DNA from: Hymenopus coronatus
Lineage: Eukaryota > Arthropoda > Insecta > Mantodea > Hymenopodidae
NCBI GenBank assembly: GCA_030762935.1
Contig: CM060895.1
Location: forward strand, 33,346,501-33,410,500
Length of the DNA stretch: 64,000 nucleotides
Direction: 5' to 3'
A model generated the notes under the pieces. It ran no database searches, was not told the origin of the DNA, and was given only the letters and a program-made list of their open reading frames with translations. Positions 45,042-57,034 of the stretch are shown here, piece by piece. The position numbers and the translations under genes were made by a program. How positions within the stretch are numbered: position 1 is the first letter of the stretch; the number at the start of each line of letters is the position of its first letter.

Positions 45042-47706
45042 TCACCGGGGATGCCCGCAAGCCATGCGAGGAAGCCGGTATCGCCTGAAGCGGCAGTTTG
45101 TGGGATTGTAATCTCCAAGAGACCTAACGAGGGCGCTCCGATGGAATGGTAACCCTTCGTTGAATTTTGTTGCCCGACGCCTAATCTCGTCCTCCAGGTA
45201 TGGTAGACCAGAGGCTTCGTGCAGCAGTCTCGTTGGAAAGCCTCGAGGCACAGAATAGATAGCCCGAAGACACCTATTCTGTACCCGCTGAAGCAACAGC
45301 ACACTGGAGTCTGCCGCCATGCCCCAGATCTCAGAGGCGTAGATTAACAAGAGGACTATGAGAGCCCTCAAGAGGCGCAACTTAAGGGGAACCGTCATCG
45401 AGGACTTCAGCATCGGGTACAGTGAGGCCGCAGCCCCATTGCCCCGGCACCACAGCCCCCTGATGTGCTCCCTGAAAGTGACGCCCCTGTCAAGCTTCAC
45501 CCCCAAGTAGGTGATGGTGATGGTCCATTGTATCCTTCGTCTGAGGTACGTGAATGTGGGGAAGTTAGCGGGAAAGCGGCGCTTGGTGAAAAGAATAGCG
45601 TGGCTTTTCTCCGGGTTGATGGACAATCGCCAATGCTCGCACCACTCTTGGATGAGGCAGAGGTGTTTCTGAATGGTGTTGAAGGCCCTGCACGTCATCA
45701 GCATACTGGGCTATGTTGACTTGCTGCACTATTGGTAGGTCGGCCATGTAGACGCTAAAGAGCGTGGGGGAAAGTACAGAGCCTTCGGGGACTCCGCCTC
45801 TTATTGGCCTAGGTGTTGATTTGTGCCCCGCAACTGAAACTACAAAATATCTGTGTTTGAGGTATGAGTGTATTAGGTGTATGATGTGTGTCGGGAGCTC
45901 CAGTCGGATGAATTTGAGAGTAGACCCGCGTGCCAGGTCGTAGAGAATGCCTTCTCCACGTCCAGCGACACCGCCGCAGTGTAGGCTCTGTCCTGGAAAC
46001 CCAGGGCAGCGGCCTCCACCACTCTCAGTAGTTGCTGGGGTGTAGAATGCCCAATACGAAAACCAAACTGGTGATCTGGGATGGCTTGAATGTCGCCCAA
46101 AAGAGGGGACAAGCGGACTAGTATTAGCCTCTCGAAAACCTTCGAGAGAACTGATAGGAGACTGGTGGATCGGTAGTTGGATGGGTGTATCGGGTCTTTC
46201 CCCGGCTTCAAGATGCATATCACCCGGGCCTCCCTCCACTCACGTGGAAAGTGGCACAAGTTGAGGCACATGTTGAAAACCTTGGTTAGAAAGAGCACCG
46301 CCTTGATGGGAAGGCATTGGAGCATGGCGGGGGTTAGACCGTCAGGACCCGCTGCCTTTTTGGGGTTGAGACGCCGGAGTGCGCCCTGGAGTTCACTGGG
46401 TCGGATGACAGGAAGTCGGTCCGCCTCGTCGGGGAGACGTCGAAGGTATCGACGCACCTCCCACCGAGCACGGTCCGAGAAGTCTTCGTCCTGGGGGTCG
46501 TCTCGTGGCCTCATAGACCTTTAGAGGTAGTCAGCGAACACATCGGCTTTGGCTCGGGGTTCATAAGCCAGGCCTTGGGTGCCTTGGATTGGGGAGGTGA
46601 TTTGACCTCCGCGGTGTCGGGGAGCTTTGGCAATTCTCCACGCGTCGCCATCCCCGAGCATCAAGCGGGTCATCGTCTCCTCCCACGCTCGCACTCTGTG
46701 CTCGCGTAGTCGGATCCGGACCTCTATTCGTAAACGCCTCAGGAGTGCTCGGTTATGTGGCGTGTGGTGACGCTGGTAAAGTCTGCGGGCAGCCGAGGAG
46801 CGGCGTATGAGCAGATGGGGTTCAAGGGGAAGGACATCCGGGTGTAGAGGTGTGAACAGTTAGGTTATGAGCAGTTCGCACCACGATGGAGGTAAAGGAT
46901 TGGACCGCAGCCTCTAGGGATGGGATGTCTGTGATCCTAGGGTTTGGCGGGATGGAGTCATTGAGGCAAATCCTGACGCATTCCCAGTTGACGTCGAGGT
47001 AATGAACTGAGACATGACTGGCAACCCGTGTGTTAACCTCAGCTAACACGGGATTATGATCGGAATGAAGTGCGTTGATCGAAGTGAGAGATGTATGAAA
47101 AGGGATTTGTTTGATGATCGCGAAGTCAATAGCGGATGCCCGTCCTTGACCTCGTGGATGGTGTGTGGGTTGCCAGGGCCCCTCTACTCTAAGTTGCGGG
47201 TCCGCATCTATCATGCGTATGATGTCATTGCCTCGGGCGTCCGCCCGGGGGCCGCAATGCCAACGCGGACGTTTGGCATTGAAGTCCCCGGCCAGGATGA
47301 CATTAGGATGAAGGGCTAGGATGGAAAGGTAATCGTTTAGTACGAACTGCCTATGGGGTGGGTGGTAAACAGACACCTGTAAAACTTCCGTACCGCCAAG
47401 GTCAACACAGACAGCCGTGCCTTCCATGGTTTGAAGAGGCGGGAGCTGGATGGGTTTATGGACTACTCTATTTCTCACGAAGATCGCTGTACCTCCTCCT
47501 CGGTGGCCCATATGATCCACTCTGAGGCAGTTGTAGCCCGGAAGTTGGAATGAGGTGTCTGGACGGAGATGTGTCTCGCTGACCAGCACGAGGTCTAGGG
47601 CAAATGAGCCGGCAAAATGTTGGATCTCACTCCCCTGACCGTTCAGGCCACACGCGTTCCAGAACGCGAATCGGAAAGAGGTACGAGTCCTAGTTCGATT
47701 CGCCAT
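45042..47706 (-). pseudogene. LINE ORF2: endonuclease plus reverse transcriptase, broken
   Basis: The start ATG (47704-47706) lies inside the end of ORF1. The first 250 codons form an apurinic-type endonuclease that nicks the target DNA, with all key blocks visible: FWNACGLNG, VSETHLR, GDFNAKRPRW, SAIDFAI and SDHNPVL. The reverse transcriptase follows: KAAGPDG, YRSTSLLS (usually YRPISLL), LDVEKAF, GVPEGSVLSP (usually GVPQGS), YADD and INPEKSHAI. The product ends CGHPR at 45045. Defects are frameshifts near 46830, near 45918 (after the LDVEKAF block) and near 45695 (just past YADD), plus an in-frame TAA at 46522-46524. The protein would copy LINE RNA at the nicked chromosomal site. The endonuclease half is intact as a single frame (46822-47706). 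Confidence 0.92.
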
Positions 47707-49478
47707 TCTTGGCGGTCTGGACGATCACGGTCAGGAGGGCAAGTCCCTCCATGGCGACAGCCATCTTTGCGGCTGAGTCTGTGGCAGAGAGGAATCTGAC
47801 CAGCAGATCACAGATGCGCTGGCCGTGGTTCAGCAGAAGCTGCTGTAACCACGCCATCACATCCGATAGCTGCAGGACAGGAGGAGTGGTGGGGGTGATA
47901 TTTCTGGGAGAGGGTGTGGGAGGAGTACGTCGGGGCGCTGGCACGCCGCCCTGCCCCCTGCTGACGCTCGGGCACGGGAGTACCGTTCCCATGCGGAGCC
48001 CTGGGGAAGAAGTTAGGCTGCCTAGCAGGCCAGCTCACCTTCGCTTGAGCGGGTTGCTTTTGTCTGGGGTTGGCTGGAGCTTGTGTTTTGCGTGGGGGTT
48101 GGCGTGTATTTGTACCAGCTCGTGACATCGCAGGGCCACGCGCAGCCCTTTGCGCCGTAGTGGTGTTGGTGGCGATCCTGTCCTGCGCCGGCTGTCTAGG
48201 TCGTGGAGCAGGTGCTGGTGCAGGTGTTGTTTCTGGTGTTGCCTCTGCTTGGCGCTGGTTAGTTGCAAGTGCTGCTCTTTTCTCCTGCTGTGCTATTGGC
48301 GGTCGCCTAGCAGCTATGACAGCCTCTTGGGACAGCCACCATAACTTGCAATATGCTCGCCACCACAGTTCATGCAAACTGGCTTCAGGGTGGGGGCTAT
48401 CGGGCAGACCTCTTTAGGATGGGCTTTTCCGCACCTTAAGCAGCGTAGGTTGCGAAAACAAAAGTGACTGGAGTGGTTAAACCCAGGCACCGGTGACATT
48501 GTGGGGGCCCGCCAGAGCCCTTGGATGGTTCGATTTTGACCCGAAGGTAACAGATGGCAGTGACTCCATCTATCTTGACCTCCGGGTCGTTGGCCCGCTC
48601 CACTATTACTAGTAAGAGGGGGAGAGGGGTTTTGGGGCCATCTGGTGCGGACCTGGTGAGCTGCTTCACCAATCTTGGGGTGATGCCCTGGCGGATGAGG
48701 TCTGCCTCGATGTCCCCCACCGAGGTGTCGTTTGGTCGCGCACGTATGACCCTGTGGATGTCACGGTTTTTGTCAAGACCAAAGGTGAAATGGGGAACAC
48801 TTTTATTCTTGAGAGCTTGCAGGAGGAGCTAGTAGTCCTCCGGAATCTTGGCCTGGAAGACATATCGATGTTTGTTCCTAGTCACAGTGCAATGACCAGA
48901 TAGAGATGGCATGACCTCCTTGAAGCCTACCAACCCCTTGAAGTCGTCCACGATGATACGTGGAGCGTGCCTCCTCAACCCGGTGTTCTGGGCGGGCCCA
49001 GAATCACCGGGGCGGGATGTTGCTTGTGATTGGCCAGAGGGCACGCCCTCTGCAGCCAATCGGGTTCGCCTCTTCTCCTTCCTCGAGGCCACCACACGAA
49101 AGTCGTCCTCTCCGTCTGTGGAGAGGCCGGAAGAGGACTCCTCATGATCTACCATCATGGAGGACGAGTGGTACGACAAGATCGAGGTCCTGCCGCTGTG
49201 GTGTGAAATGTCTGTGCCCACACTGGCACAGTCGTCGTCGGAGTCAGGCTCCGCATTTTGGCCTATGCGTGAATCTGGTTCGCGCGGGAGGCCCTCGTTG
49301 GTATTTTGCTTGGATGAGTCCAGACATATGATCTTGCCTTTATCGCCTTGGCGTTCCCGCTAGACCTCTTTTTACCCTCAACAGTAGCAGAGCCACTGGA
49401 GGGCAGGGTGTGTGCACCAGTGCTGGTGCTGGCAACGGCCGTTGGTTCATCATTGGCAGAGCCTTGGTTTACCCTCAC
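47690..49478 (-). pseudogene. LINE ORF1: gag-like RNA-binding protein, broken
   Basis: Minus-strand pieces in order: an Ser/Thr-rich N-terminus (49478-49263), a segment rich in charged residues (49221-48829), a region resembling the PRE_C2HC domain of insect gag-like proteins (about 48960-48530), three CCHC knuckles (48500-48330), then a long Pro/Gln/Ala-rich tail ending '..TAKNGESN' at 47690. Knuckle 1 (CHRC..H....C) is split by a frameshift near 48490; knuckles 2 (CLRCGKAHPKEVC) and 3 (CMNCGGEH......C) are intact. At least three other frame changes or stops occur (near 49225, 48830 and 48340). Such proteins bind LINE RNA in ribonucleoprotein particles. The stop overlaps the ORF2 start by 17 bases. 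Confidence 0.85.
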
Positions 49479-49969
49479 CTGGAGGCAGCAGGGGCTAAGA
49501 AGCAGGCCGAAACAGAGGACCGGACGCTTTGTTAGCGCGCCTTACCCTACCTAGAAGGTCGGATGGCTGTAGCCTTGTTTCGGCTACCCGCTGCCTTTGC
49601 ACTTCCGATGGTCGAAGTGCACTCCGCTCTTATTGGAATGATTGGCCGGATCACCTGAAGCAGCCAATAGGGTTGCTTCCAGTTGTGGTGGCCGGCCAAT
49701 CAGGGTCCTCGGTGTTAAAGCTGGTAGATTCTTGTCAGCTGATGCTTCTCTGGGTGGTAGCGAGGTTTTCTGGATAGCAGGCTTCTGCTTGGTGGCGCTA
49801 ATAAGCGCCTAGAATGCCAGAGATGGCCTGGAAGAGCAGGAACTGAAGATTTCTCGTCCGTTGCCTCTGGTCGAATGCCCGGCCTGAAACCGAAATCATC
49901 CGACTCAGCAAGGTGACTTTGCAGTTATTGTACTGCCGCCCTATCTCCGGCACTGGCTTTCATGAGGGT

Positions 49970-50100
49970 AAAGAAACACCTAGCTGTGAATTTCCAAAGT
50001 AAAGTAAATTATTATGATTCATTTCAACAGATAGCCCCAATTTGATTTCCGTAACGTTTTTAATAAACGTAGTTTACTGTTTTTTCTTAGAGTTTGCTAT
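49970..50100. other. Unassigned spacer
   Basis: Short AT-rich spacer between the LINE and a family P copy. Confidence 0.35.
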
Positions 50101-50104
50101 CATA

Positions 50105-51165
50105 AAAAGAGTTTCTCGTGTGTTCCATTCAGACGAATTTGTCTACATCTGTGTAACAAATTATTGTTAATAAACTAATTCTTCTATCTATTTCATGCTA
50201 ATTGAGATAAATATTAGGCCACGCCGTGCCAAGTGGTCAGCCATTCGCCTCTCACCTAGACGGCCCAGTTCGATCCCAAGTGACCGCATGTGAGATTTGT
50301 GGTGGACAAAGCGGCGCAGGGGCGGGTTTTCCGGTTTCCCCTCTATCTCATTCTACCGGGGCTCCATCTTCATGTATCATCAGTGTCATCGCCTGCAGTG
50401 CCAGAGCAGTAAAAGCGGGCGTTAAACATCATCCCCCCCCAAAAAAGAGAAAAGAATATGTCTTTATTACGTATTTCCTTGTAAATAGAATGGAGAGGTA
50501 GGGGAAAACAATATGCTAATCAAATATTTTGAAAGCTTGCTGCTGTGTGTTTTGAAATCCTAAGGATTTTAAAACTGAAACCAATAATAAGGAATATCTC
50601 AAAAATGGTCAAACACACTAGAAAATATACACCATAAACTGTGTGTTTTTGTTGTTGTTGTTGTTTTTGTAATACGTTTTTTTCTATCTCTTACAGTTTA
50701 CCAGTTATGCAAAATCAAGCAAAATTCATCCAGAATAAAGAGGTCTTTAGAGGCTATTTCCAAGACACTCGATATATACATTTTATTTGTAATGTAAATA
50801 TCTTTACTATACGGTATTTTAATCAAAATCGTTCAAGCGACGTTTGAGAAAATTAATATTTTTGAAATATTTTCCATCTAAAGGGTATTTTGGGATGGTG
50901 GGAGTTTCCTCAAAATCCTCGTGTTGCATCCCTGGAACATATTAAACTTAAATACCAGGTTTGGTATGTTACCGACTTTTCGTCTCTGAGCTATCGTGTT
51001 CACAGACACGGACACACACACTGACCTTTTTTCTAAAAATGATTTTTTTTTATACAGGCGATCCTAAAACCTATATTTCCGGTGAAATCTTGGTATCGAA
51101 ATTTCGGGCGGAAATACAATACCTTCTCTATATATAAGGTGTATAGTACGTGTAGAGAAAGTAAC
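50105..51165 (+). repeat. Family P copy interrupted by a SINE
   Basis: It starts 'ctcgtgtgttccattcagac' (diverged) and ends 'tgtagagaaagtaacaacg'. A tRNA-headed SINE occupies 50217-50455. The palindrome end is modified ('tatataaggtgtatagtac'). Confidence 0.85.
50217..50455 (+). repeat. tRNA-headed SINE (family B), complete
   Basis: The head has 'gtgccaagtggtcagcc' and the B box AGTTCGATCCC (50267-50277). The body contains 'gaccgcatgtgagatttgtg' and ends 'gcgggcgttaaaca', then a C/A-rich tail (50432-50448). The same body recurs at 27105-27265, 53694-53921 (minus) and, for the tail only, 17330-17392. Confidence 0.88.
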
Positions 51166-51373
51166 AACGCAAAAGAAAGTGAGGAAAAATCAGACAAGGT
51201 TTGCAGCGTTTGGTTGGCTCGCACAGCAAAGAGTGGAAGCCGTCTACTAGGACCAATTACATGCTTCCTCCGCATCTGCGGCACTGGATGCTCGACTACG
51301 TTGCCAGATTTCATGTAAGAGAGGACCAATATTGTTGCCAATATTGTATACTTTAGTCCAGCTAAAGTTGGTA

Positions 51374-51410
<37 letters not shown>

Positions 51411-51690
51411 TTTACTGCGTTATCCTTATTATAGATATTCTTATAGTTCTGGTTTATTTATAGTTATTGTTATAGTTAATATTACATATTTTTACGAAGA
51501 GATAACATATATGTGCACATTAGTGACAAGACCAGGTAACAGTGCCTCTCTCGGTCGAATTTTTAATGATAAAAACCAAAATTGAAATTTATTCTAATTA
51601 ATTAAGAATGTCTTTAAAGGAATGAAACAATTGGTCCAAAATAAGAGTTTTAAGAGTATTTAAAAGTCGGTTTGCTTAACAATACTTTTA
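51166..51690. other. Spacer with GT microsatellite
   Basis: A (GT)n run of about 17 units lies at 51376-51409. Nothing else was recognised. Confidence 0.6.
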
Positions 51691-51695
51691 TTAGC

Positions 51696-51935
51696 GCGCC
51701 TGGGTACTGTGGTGGTAGCATGTCTTCTGACATTCAAAAGGTCGTGAGTTCGAATCTCGCTTAGGGTGAGCTACCCGGATAAGATTTATTTCGGGTTTTT
51801 TCCTTATACTGAGAAGACGAATGTCGAGTAACTTTAAGCTCTATGAACCCCAAAATAATTTGAGCATCATTTCATCAATTTCATTCATCGTCCGATATGA
51901 CCAACTAGGTTAAAAAAACGTTAAGCTACACAAAA
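51696..51935 (+). repeat. tRNA-headed SINE (family C)
   Basis: 'actgtggtggtagcatgtct' is followed by the B box AGTTCGAATCT (51747-51757). The body ends 'atcgtccgatatgaccaac' and 'gttaagcta', shared with the copy at 56022-56416. Confidence 0.85.
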
Positions 51936-51939
51936 AGAA

Positions 51940-52165
51940 AATATTTTATTAGTATTTAGTACTGCACAGACTTTATTTGTTTCTTAAAATCAGAGTTGGA
52001 GATACAGAGGCGGTACTGTAGTAAGAAGCCACGAAGAAGGTGAGGGAAAAGAGTGAGAGAGACGGAGAGAGAGGGAGAGGAGAAGCACTATTACTCAAAT
52101 CGAGGCGTGGGATTTGCACTGTAACCAACCTAGCGAAGTGTTTATTCTTTGTTTTAATGAAATAT
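51940..52165. other. Unassigned spacer
   Basis: Purine-rich patch (GAGAGA-like) near 52050-52085. No gene recognised. Confidence 0.35.
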
Positions 52166-52168
52166 TAA

Positions 52169-53024
52169 TTTTTATTTCTCTACACGTACTATGTAGATAG
52201 TGTATAGAGAAGGTATTGTATTCCACCCAAAATTTCGATACCTAGATTTCACCGGAAATACATGTTTTGGGTGCCCCTGATACCAAAAAAAAATGTTGCA
52301 AAAAGGTCCGTGTGTGCGTTTCTGTGGACAGCAATGCTCAAAAACGAAAAGACCGTTAAATACCAAAGCTGGTATTTAAGTTTGGTATCTTCCAAGGATG
52401 CGAAGATTTTCAAGTAAGTCCCCCCATCCCCAACTATCCTTTGCATAGAACAAATTTCGAAAATTTTTATTTTCTCAAAAATAGCTCTAACGATTTTCAT
52501 TAAAACCTCTTATATTTAAGATATTTACATGCCGCATGAAATGTATATCTTGAATTTTCTAAAAATAGCCTCTAAATACCTCTTTATTTTGGATGAGTTT
52601 TATTAAATTTTGCATAACTGGTAAACCATAAGAGATAGACAAAAACTTACCATACAAAAATTTAGATCTCGATAAAAGACATAATTTATGTCATATACAA
52701 TTTTTTCGTGAAATTGATCGTTTTTGAGATATTCCATTTTTTGGTTTCAGCTTTAAAAAACTTACGTCTTTCTCATACAGGATTTTGTCAACTCCTATCC
52801 ACAGAAACAAAGGAACTTCAGTCATATAGCAACCAGCTTTTGACTATATCTTTAACCTATGATAGTCTTTCATTTCTCTTCTGCTTACAAGGAAGCAAGT
52901 AATAAGGCTATTTCTGCTAATTTTGTCTCGATTAGCCTGAAGTAAATAGCAACATAATCGTTTTAACAATAATTTGTTTCAGAGATATAGAGAAAGTTAT
53001 GTGAATGGAATACATCAGATTTTT
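52169..53024 (-). repeat. Family P copy, complete
   Basis: It starts 'tttttatttctctacacg' with a perfect-looking palindrome (52177-52212) and ends 'ggaatacatcagatttttc'. Confidence 0.93.
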
Positions 53025-53645
53025 CATCCGGATCATGCAAATGCAAGGGAATTTCAAGACCATCAAATATTATAATATTATTTTAGTGTAATGCACTCCC
53101 TATTCCCCTTAACCCTATAAGAATACGTGTAATAAAACGTTATCTTGAACCATGAAGAGGTCAGTTGGTTGGTTGGTTGGTACATACCGGAGGGAGTTGC
53201 ACACTCCAGCCTCCATGAGCTTATAGTTTGTGAAATGATGATAGACAGAATTGGATGATATGAGAATATTTTCGACGGGCGGCCGAAAACGACAGCGGGG
53301 AAAGAGCCGCCGTGGTCCAAGTAATTCTTCGTTTCAACGCGGGGAGCGCTAGGAGACCGTGTCATGGGTCTGATTCAACACCCCAAGACTCACATGCGCC
53401 TCCAGCGCCACCCTGCTCCGTGAGATGTATTTCCAAAGCGATTCACCACCACGAAGGGCGTCACCACGCAGTCTTCGCCGATAGTGATCGCTTGGAATGA
53501 AATGTAGATTAAATGAAGGAACAGGAAGTTCAGGAGAATGAAGAAACCTCATAGATATTCGCCTAGTGAAAAGGGATAACGATCGAAAAATTCCATTGGT
53601 CAGAGAGCTCCCGAATGCTAGTCTCTGCCGCTCAGCGAATGGAGT
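53025..53645. other. No gene recognised
   Basis: A GGTT run at 53163-53179 begins a GC-richer stretch to about 53640 that may be another repeat. I could not match it inside the window. Confidence 0.3.
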
Positions 53646-53649
53646 AGGT

Positions 53650-53970
53650 AGAATAATAAATCTTTGTTAGAAAATTGTTGCAGTTTCTTTGATAGTGTTT
53701 AACGCCCACTTTTACTACACGAAGGCACCGTAGGCGATGGCACTTGCGATGCATAGAATGAAGATGGAGCACCGGTGGATAGCGATGGCGGGGGAAACGG
53801 AGAACTTGGAGAAAACTGCTCCACTTTGTCCACCACAAATTTTAAGACGATCGTTTGGGATCGAACCAGGGCCGCCTAGGTGAGAGGCGAGTGGTCTAAC
53901 CACTCGGCCTCGGCGCGGCCCGAAATTTGTTGCAGAATAGGTAAAGATGGCCATGTGAATGTAATTTGTA
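53650..53970 (-). repeat. Family P end fragment split by a SINE
   Basis: The flanks of the SINE ('aaaattgttgcag' on the left, 'aaatttgttgcagaatag' and 'ccatgtgaatgtaat' on the right) are the last 80 or so bases of a minus-orientation copy. Confidence 0.6.
53694..53921 (-). repeat. tRNA-headed SINE (family B) with target-site duplication
   Basis: Read on the minus strand it begins 'ggccgcgccgaggccgagtg' with a B box complement at 53857-53867, and it shares the family B body. The 13-base repeats 'aaaattgttgcag' (53671-53683) and 'aaatttgttgcag' (53923-53935) flank it as a duplication. A T-rich tail lies between the left repeat and the body. Confidence 0.85.
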
Positions 53971-53974
53971 TCGC

Positions 53975-54720
53975 CTAATTTGCAACGCGAGAATCTCGCA
54001 ATGCCACTCACTCTCTCGTGTACCTGGTGCTCAGCTGTGTGGGATGCACTCAGCCTGTAAAACTGAGCATTGATGCTTCATTTTGTGGGTGCTTGCTCAC
54101 CTCCGTGATATGGCGGGGACCTGGGAATTATGGGAGCCCAAATCTACCACAGCCCTGTGGGCATTTAACGGATTCTGCTCACCACTTACCTCCCTCGCTC
54201 TCACCCATTTCCTCTTCTCCGTCCCTCTCTGGCTACAGTTCATCATTCCGTTTTTAATTGCATTTTCCAGCAACATCCCTGCCTCTTACTCTAAAACAAT
54301 TTTAGCTGGATATCTTGCTTCTGTTACATTCACTCTTACAGTCCTACCGAATTCTATATTAATGCATATATTAGGCTTGTATTACACTTCTGTGGCACAG
54401 AATGTGATAAAAACTATGATCACATGTGCTCATATTTAAGTTGTCGAGTATACTACACTATGTCAAACCTTTTATAACAGATTTAAAAGTGTTATCCAGC
54501 ACTATACAACACATGATGTAATTAATAATTCTTATTTTGTTCTATTTAGGATGTGAGTTGTCATTACTTTGAAAATGTATAAATAAATGTACTTAAACTT
54601 TCAATTACTTTCATGTACAACATTTTCGTATAACCTAACCTAAAACTAACCTCAATAAGACAATAATTCTTTAAAGAAGTTGATGAACACTACATGTATG
54701 TTAATTGTTCTAATAATAGC
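53975..54720. other. No gene recognised
   Basis: A 118-codon open frame at 54083-54439 is rich in hydrophobic residues but lacks any domain I recognise, and pyrimidine-rich sequence explains the composition. I do not call it a gene. Confidence 0.3.
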
Positions 54721-54724
54721 TTTC

Positions 54725-55005
54725 ATTTTTACTTCCTCTAGCACGCATTTACAATGTACATGATGGATAAAGAAGGTATTGTATTGCACTTAAAAATTCA
54801 CCGGAAATACATGTTTTGGGATTCCTTGAATCCGAAAAAAAAATCATTTTTAGAATCATCGTGTATCTGTGTATTTATGTGTGTGTGTATGTCTGCGGGC
54901 AGCATAGCTCAAAAACTAAAATTTTGTAAAATACCAAACTTGGTATTTAAGTTCATTATCTTCCAAGGAGGCACACAAAGATTCAAGAAAATCCCCCCAC
55001 CATCA
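54725..55005 (-). repeat. Family P copy, CTGATGTG half missing
   Basis: It starts 'catttttacttcctctagca' and runs through 'aaataccaaacttggtattt' to 'aaaatccccccacc', then stops. Confidence 0.8.
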
Positions 55006-55009
55006 ATTA

Positions 55010-56018
55010 CACATTCATACGCCCATCATGTTGCACCACAGAGCAAAGGATCAGCGTTTAATTTGTCTTTTGCATGTGTTATTGCCTACTAGCTGATCTA
55101 TAGTATCAACACCAACCTTAGTTTGGCTATAAAATTTCACAATCTCAGGCTTCTGTTTTGGATATTGTTATCATGATGCATCATGCTTAAAAGGATTACA
55201 TACTTGTTTTTATGTGGCAAAAAAGTAACCATTGCCATGACTTTCGAGAGTGAAAATAGACTTGATTTTATTTGCATACTTCTATTTGGTTTCATCTCTT
55301 TTATTTATCCTCATTGTTCCTGCAACAGTTACCAGCAATATTTCCTGCCAGAATCTTCACTGTAGTAAGAACCACATCAACCACAGTTCCTGTATACCAA
55401 TCCCATGAATGGCATAACCAGTTTCAGCTTCGTATTTTGATTTCATACTTTTAGGTAGTATGGAAGTAGTTGTTCATACACTGTAATATTAAAATTAAGT
55501 ATAATTACTTTCCTGTACTGTTCTATAAATATGTTCCATACGAAGAAGCAGCAGCAGCAAGTTTATCTGTTTGCAATCTAACCTCTCTTGTTATCTTGTC
55601 GACTTATTACCTCAAACCGACTCACAGACATTGTATCCCTATATAATGGATTGGAAAACTTTCCCTGAAGTAATTCCCTAAGTGGGACATCCCAGCCTTT
55701 ATCTGCTCCCATATGAAGCAAAATTCCCCAGAAGGCGAATATTTCAACTCTTGTTACTTCATGCCAGTTTATTTTCTTGGTACACGCAACCTTCTTACTT
55801 CTAGGTTAGAACACCTCACAGTTTCACCCACAGTGGTTTGAGGAATAAATAAATCCCTGCATCTTTGGGGCTGTAAGTTATGCTCCTTGCTGGCTCTGGT
55901 ACATATTTCACTAAATTGTGTGCAGGCGTTTTATTTTGCGCTGGGGGGGGGTGTCTTTTACAACATAACATTCGCTCCAAGATATCTTTAGCAGTCTGTG
56001 AACCAACTTCATCATTTT
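55010..56018. other. No gene recognised
   Basis: Long stretch without repeat relation or coding region. A G run lies at 55944-55952 and an 'agcagcagcag' at about 55546. Confidence 0.35.
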
Positions 56019-56021
56019 CAC

Positions 56022-56416
56022 CCGTCTAGGTGTGGTGGTAGCGTGTCTGCCTCACATTCAACAGGACGCGAGTTCGAATCTCGCTTAGGGTGAGTTACCA
56101 AAATGCCTGATTTAAAAGGATTATCGTGATAGGATAAACAATGTAATTTTATTACTTTTACTATTTGTCCTCAAGGTAATACGTAACCTATAAATGCTGT
56201 TTCTATAACCAAAAATAAAATTACTGCACTCACTATTCATGTATAATAGAATTTATATGAGCCATAATATATTCCTTGTCCAATATGTAAATAAATACAA
56301 ACAAACGGATAAGGTTTATTTCGGGGACCCCCAAGCTCATTTGAGCATCATTTCACCAATTACATTTCATCGTCCGATATGACCAACCAGGTTAAAGGAC
56401 GTTAAGCTACCATATC
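56022..56416 (+). repeat. tRNA-headed SINE (family C) with internal insertion
   Basis: The head with B box 'agttcgaatctc' lies at 56022-56100 and the body at 56305-56416 ('ggataaggtttatttcgggg', 'atcgtccgatatgaccaacc'). About 205 AT-rich bases interrupt them and end in 'aaataaatacaaacaaa', possibly another small insertion. Confidence 0.75.
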
Positions 56417-56508
56417 TGAAAGGAGGTCGTTCTGTTCAGCTAGCCATTGAGTAACAACCGATTCATAATTATGACTTGAAAAACGTATGCGATAATCCTT
56501 TTTACTCC

Positions 56509-56562
56509 TTTTTTACTTTACGTACCATGTACATAGGTATAGAGAAGGAATTGAATTCCACC
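56509..56562 (-). repeat. Family P palindrome-end fragment
   Basis: Only the terminal palindrome block ('ttttactttacgtaccatgt' and 'tatagagaaggaattg') is present. Confidence 0.6.
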
Positions 56563-56569
56563 AACAAAA

Positions 56570-57012
56570 ATGTATGACACAATTATGTGACTTAACAAGC
56601 TATACAGTTTTTGTGCAGTAAGTTTTGTACATTTTTTACGATTTAGCAGTTATGGAAAATACAGGATATATATTTTTCTTGTCATACAAATATCAAAAAT
56701 ACGATTTTAACAAAATTCGTTTGCACCATTTAAAAAAAAAACATTTTCAAACATTTTTCCATGCAAAGTGTAGTTTATCTTCATATCGTATCCTTGTAAG
56801 GTACTGAAATTAAATACCAAGCTCTGTATTTAATTGTCTTTTAGTGTTTAAGCTATGTTGTCCATACACACACTCTCACACACACACCTGAACTTTTCTC
56901 TAAAAAATGTTTTAGACTCAGGGGACCTCAAAACATATATTTCTGGTGAAATCTCGGTGTAGAATTTTTGAGTGAAATACATTAACTTCTTTACCTACTA
57001 TATATTACATCT
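56570..57012 (+). repeat. Diverged family P copy, first of three in tandem
   Basis: It starts mid-family ('gtgcagtaagttttgtacat') and ends 'ctttacctactatatattac'. It belongs to a more diverged subfamily than most copies. Confidence 0.65.
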
Positions 57013-57034
57013 ACTCTATCAGTATAATAAAAAT

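Larger units (their letters stand above)
44950..49960 (-). mobile_element. Jockey-type LINE, near full length, inactivated
   Basis: A GC-rich block of about 5 kb contains, in minus-strand order, a probable 5' leader (49960-49480), ORF1 with gag-like features, and ORF2 with endonuclease then reverse transcriptase. This order, with no RNase H seen, fits the Jockey clade of arthropod non-LTR retrotransposons. ORF1 and ORF2 overlap by 17 bases. Both are broken by frameshifts, so it is dead. The ends are approximate. Confidence 0.88.

Noticed and set aside
54083..54439. 118-codon hydrophobic open frame, possible membrane protein
   Set aside because: No recognisable domain; a pyrimidine-rich stretch produces hydrophobic codons by composition.
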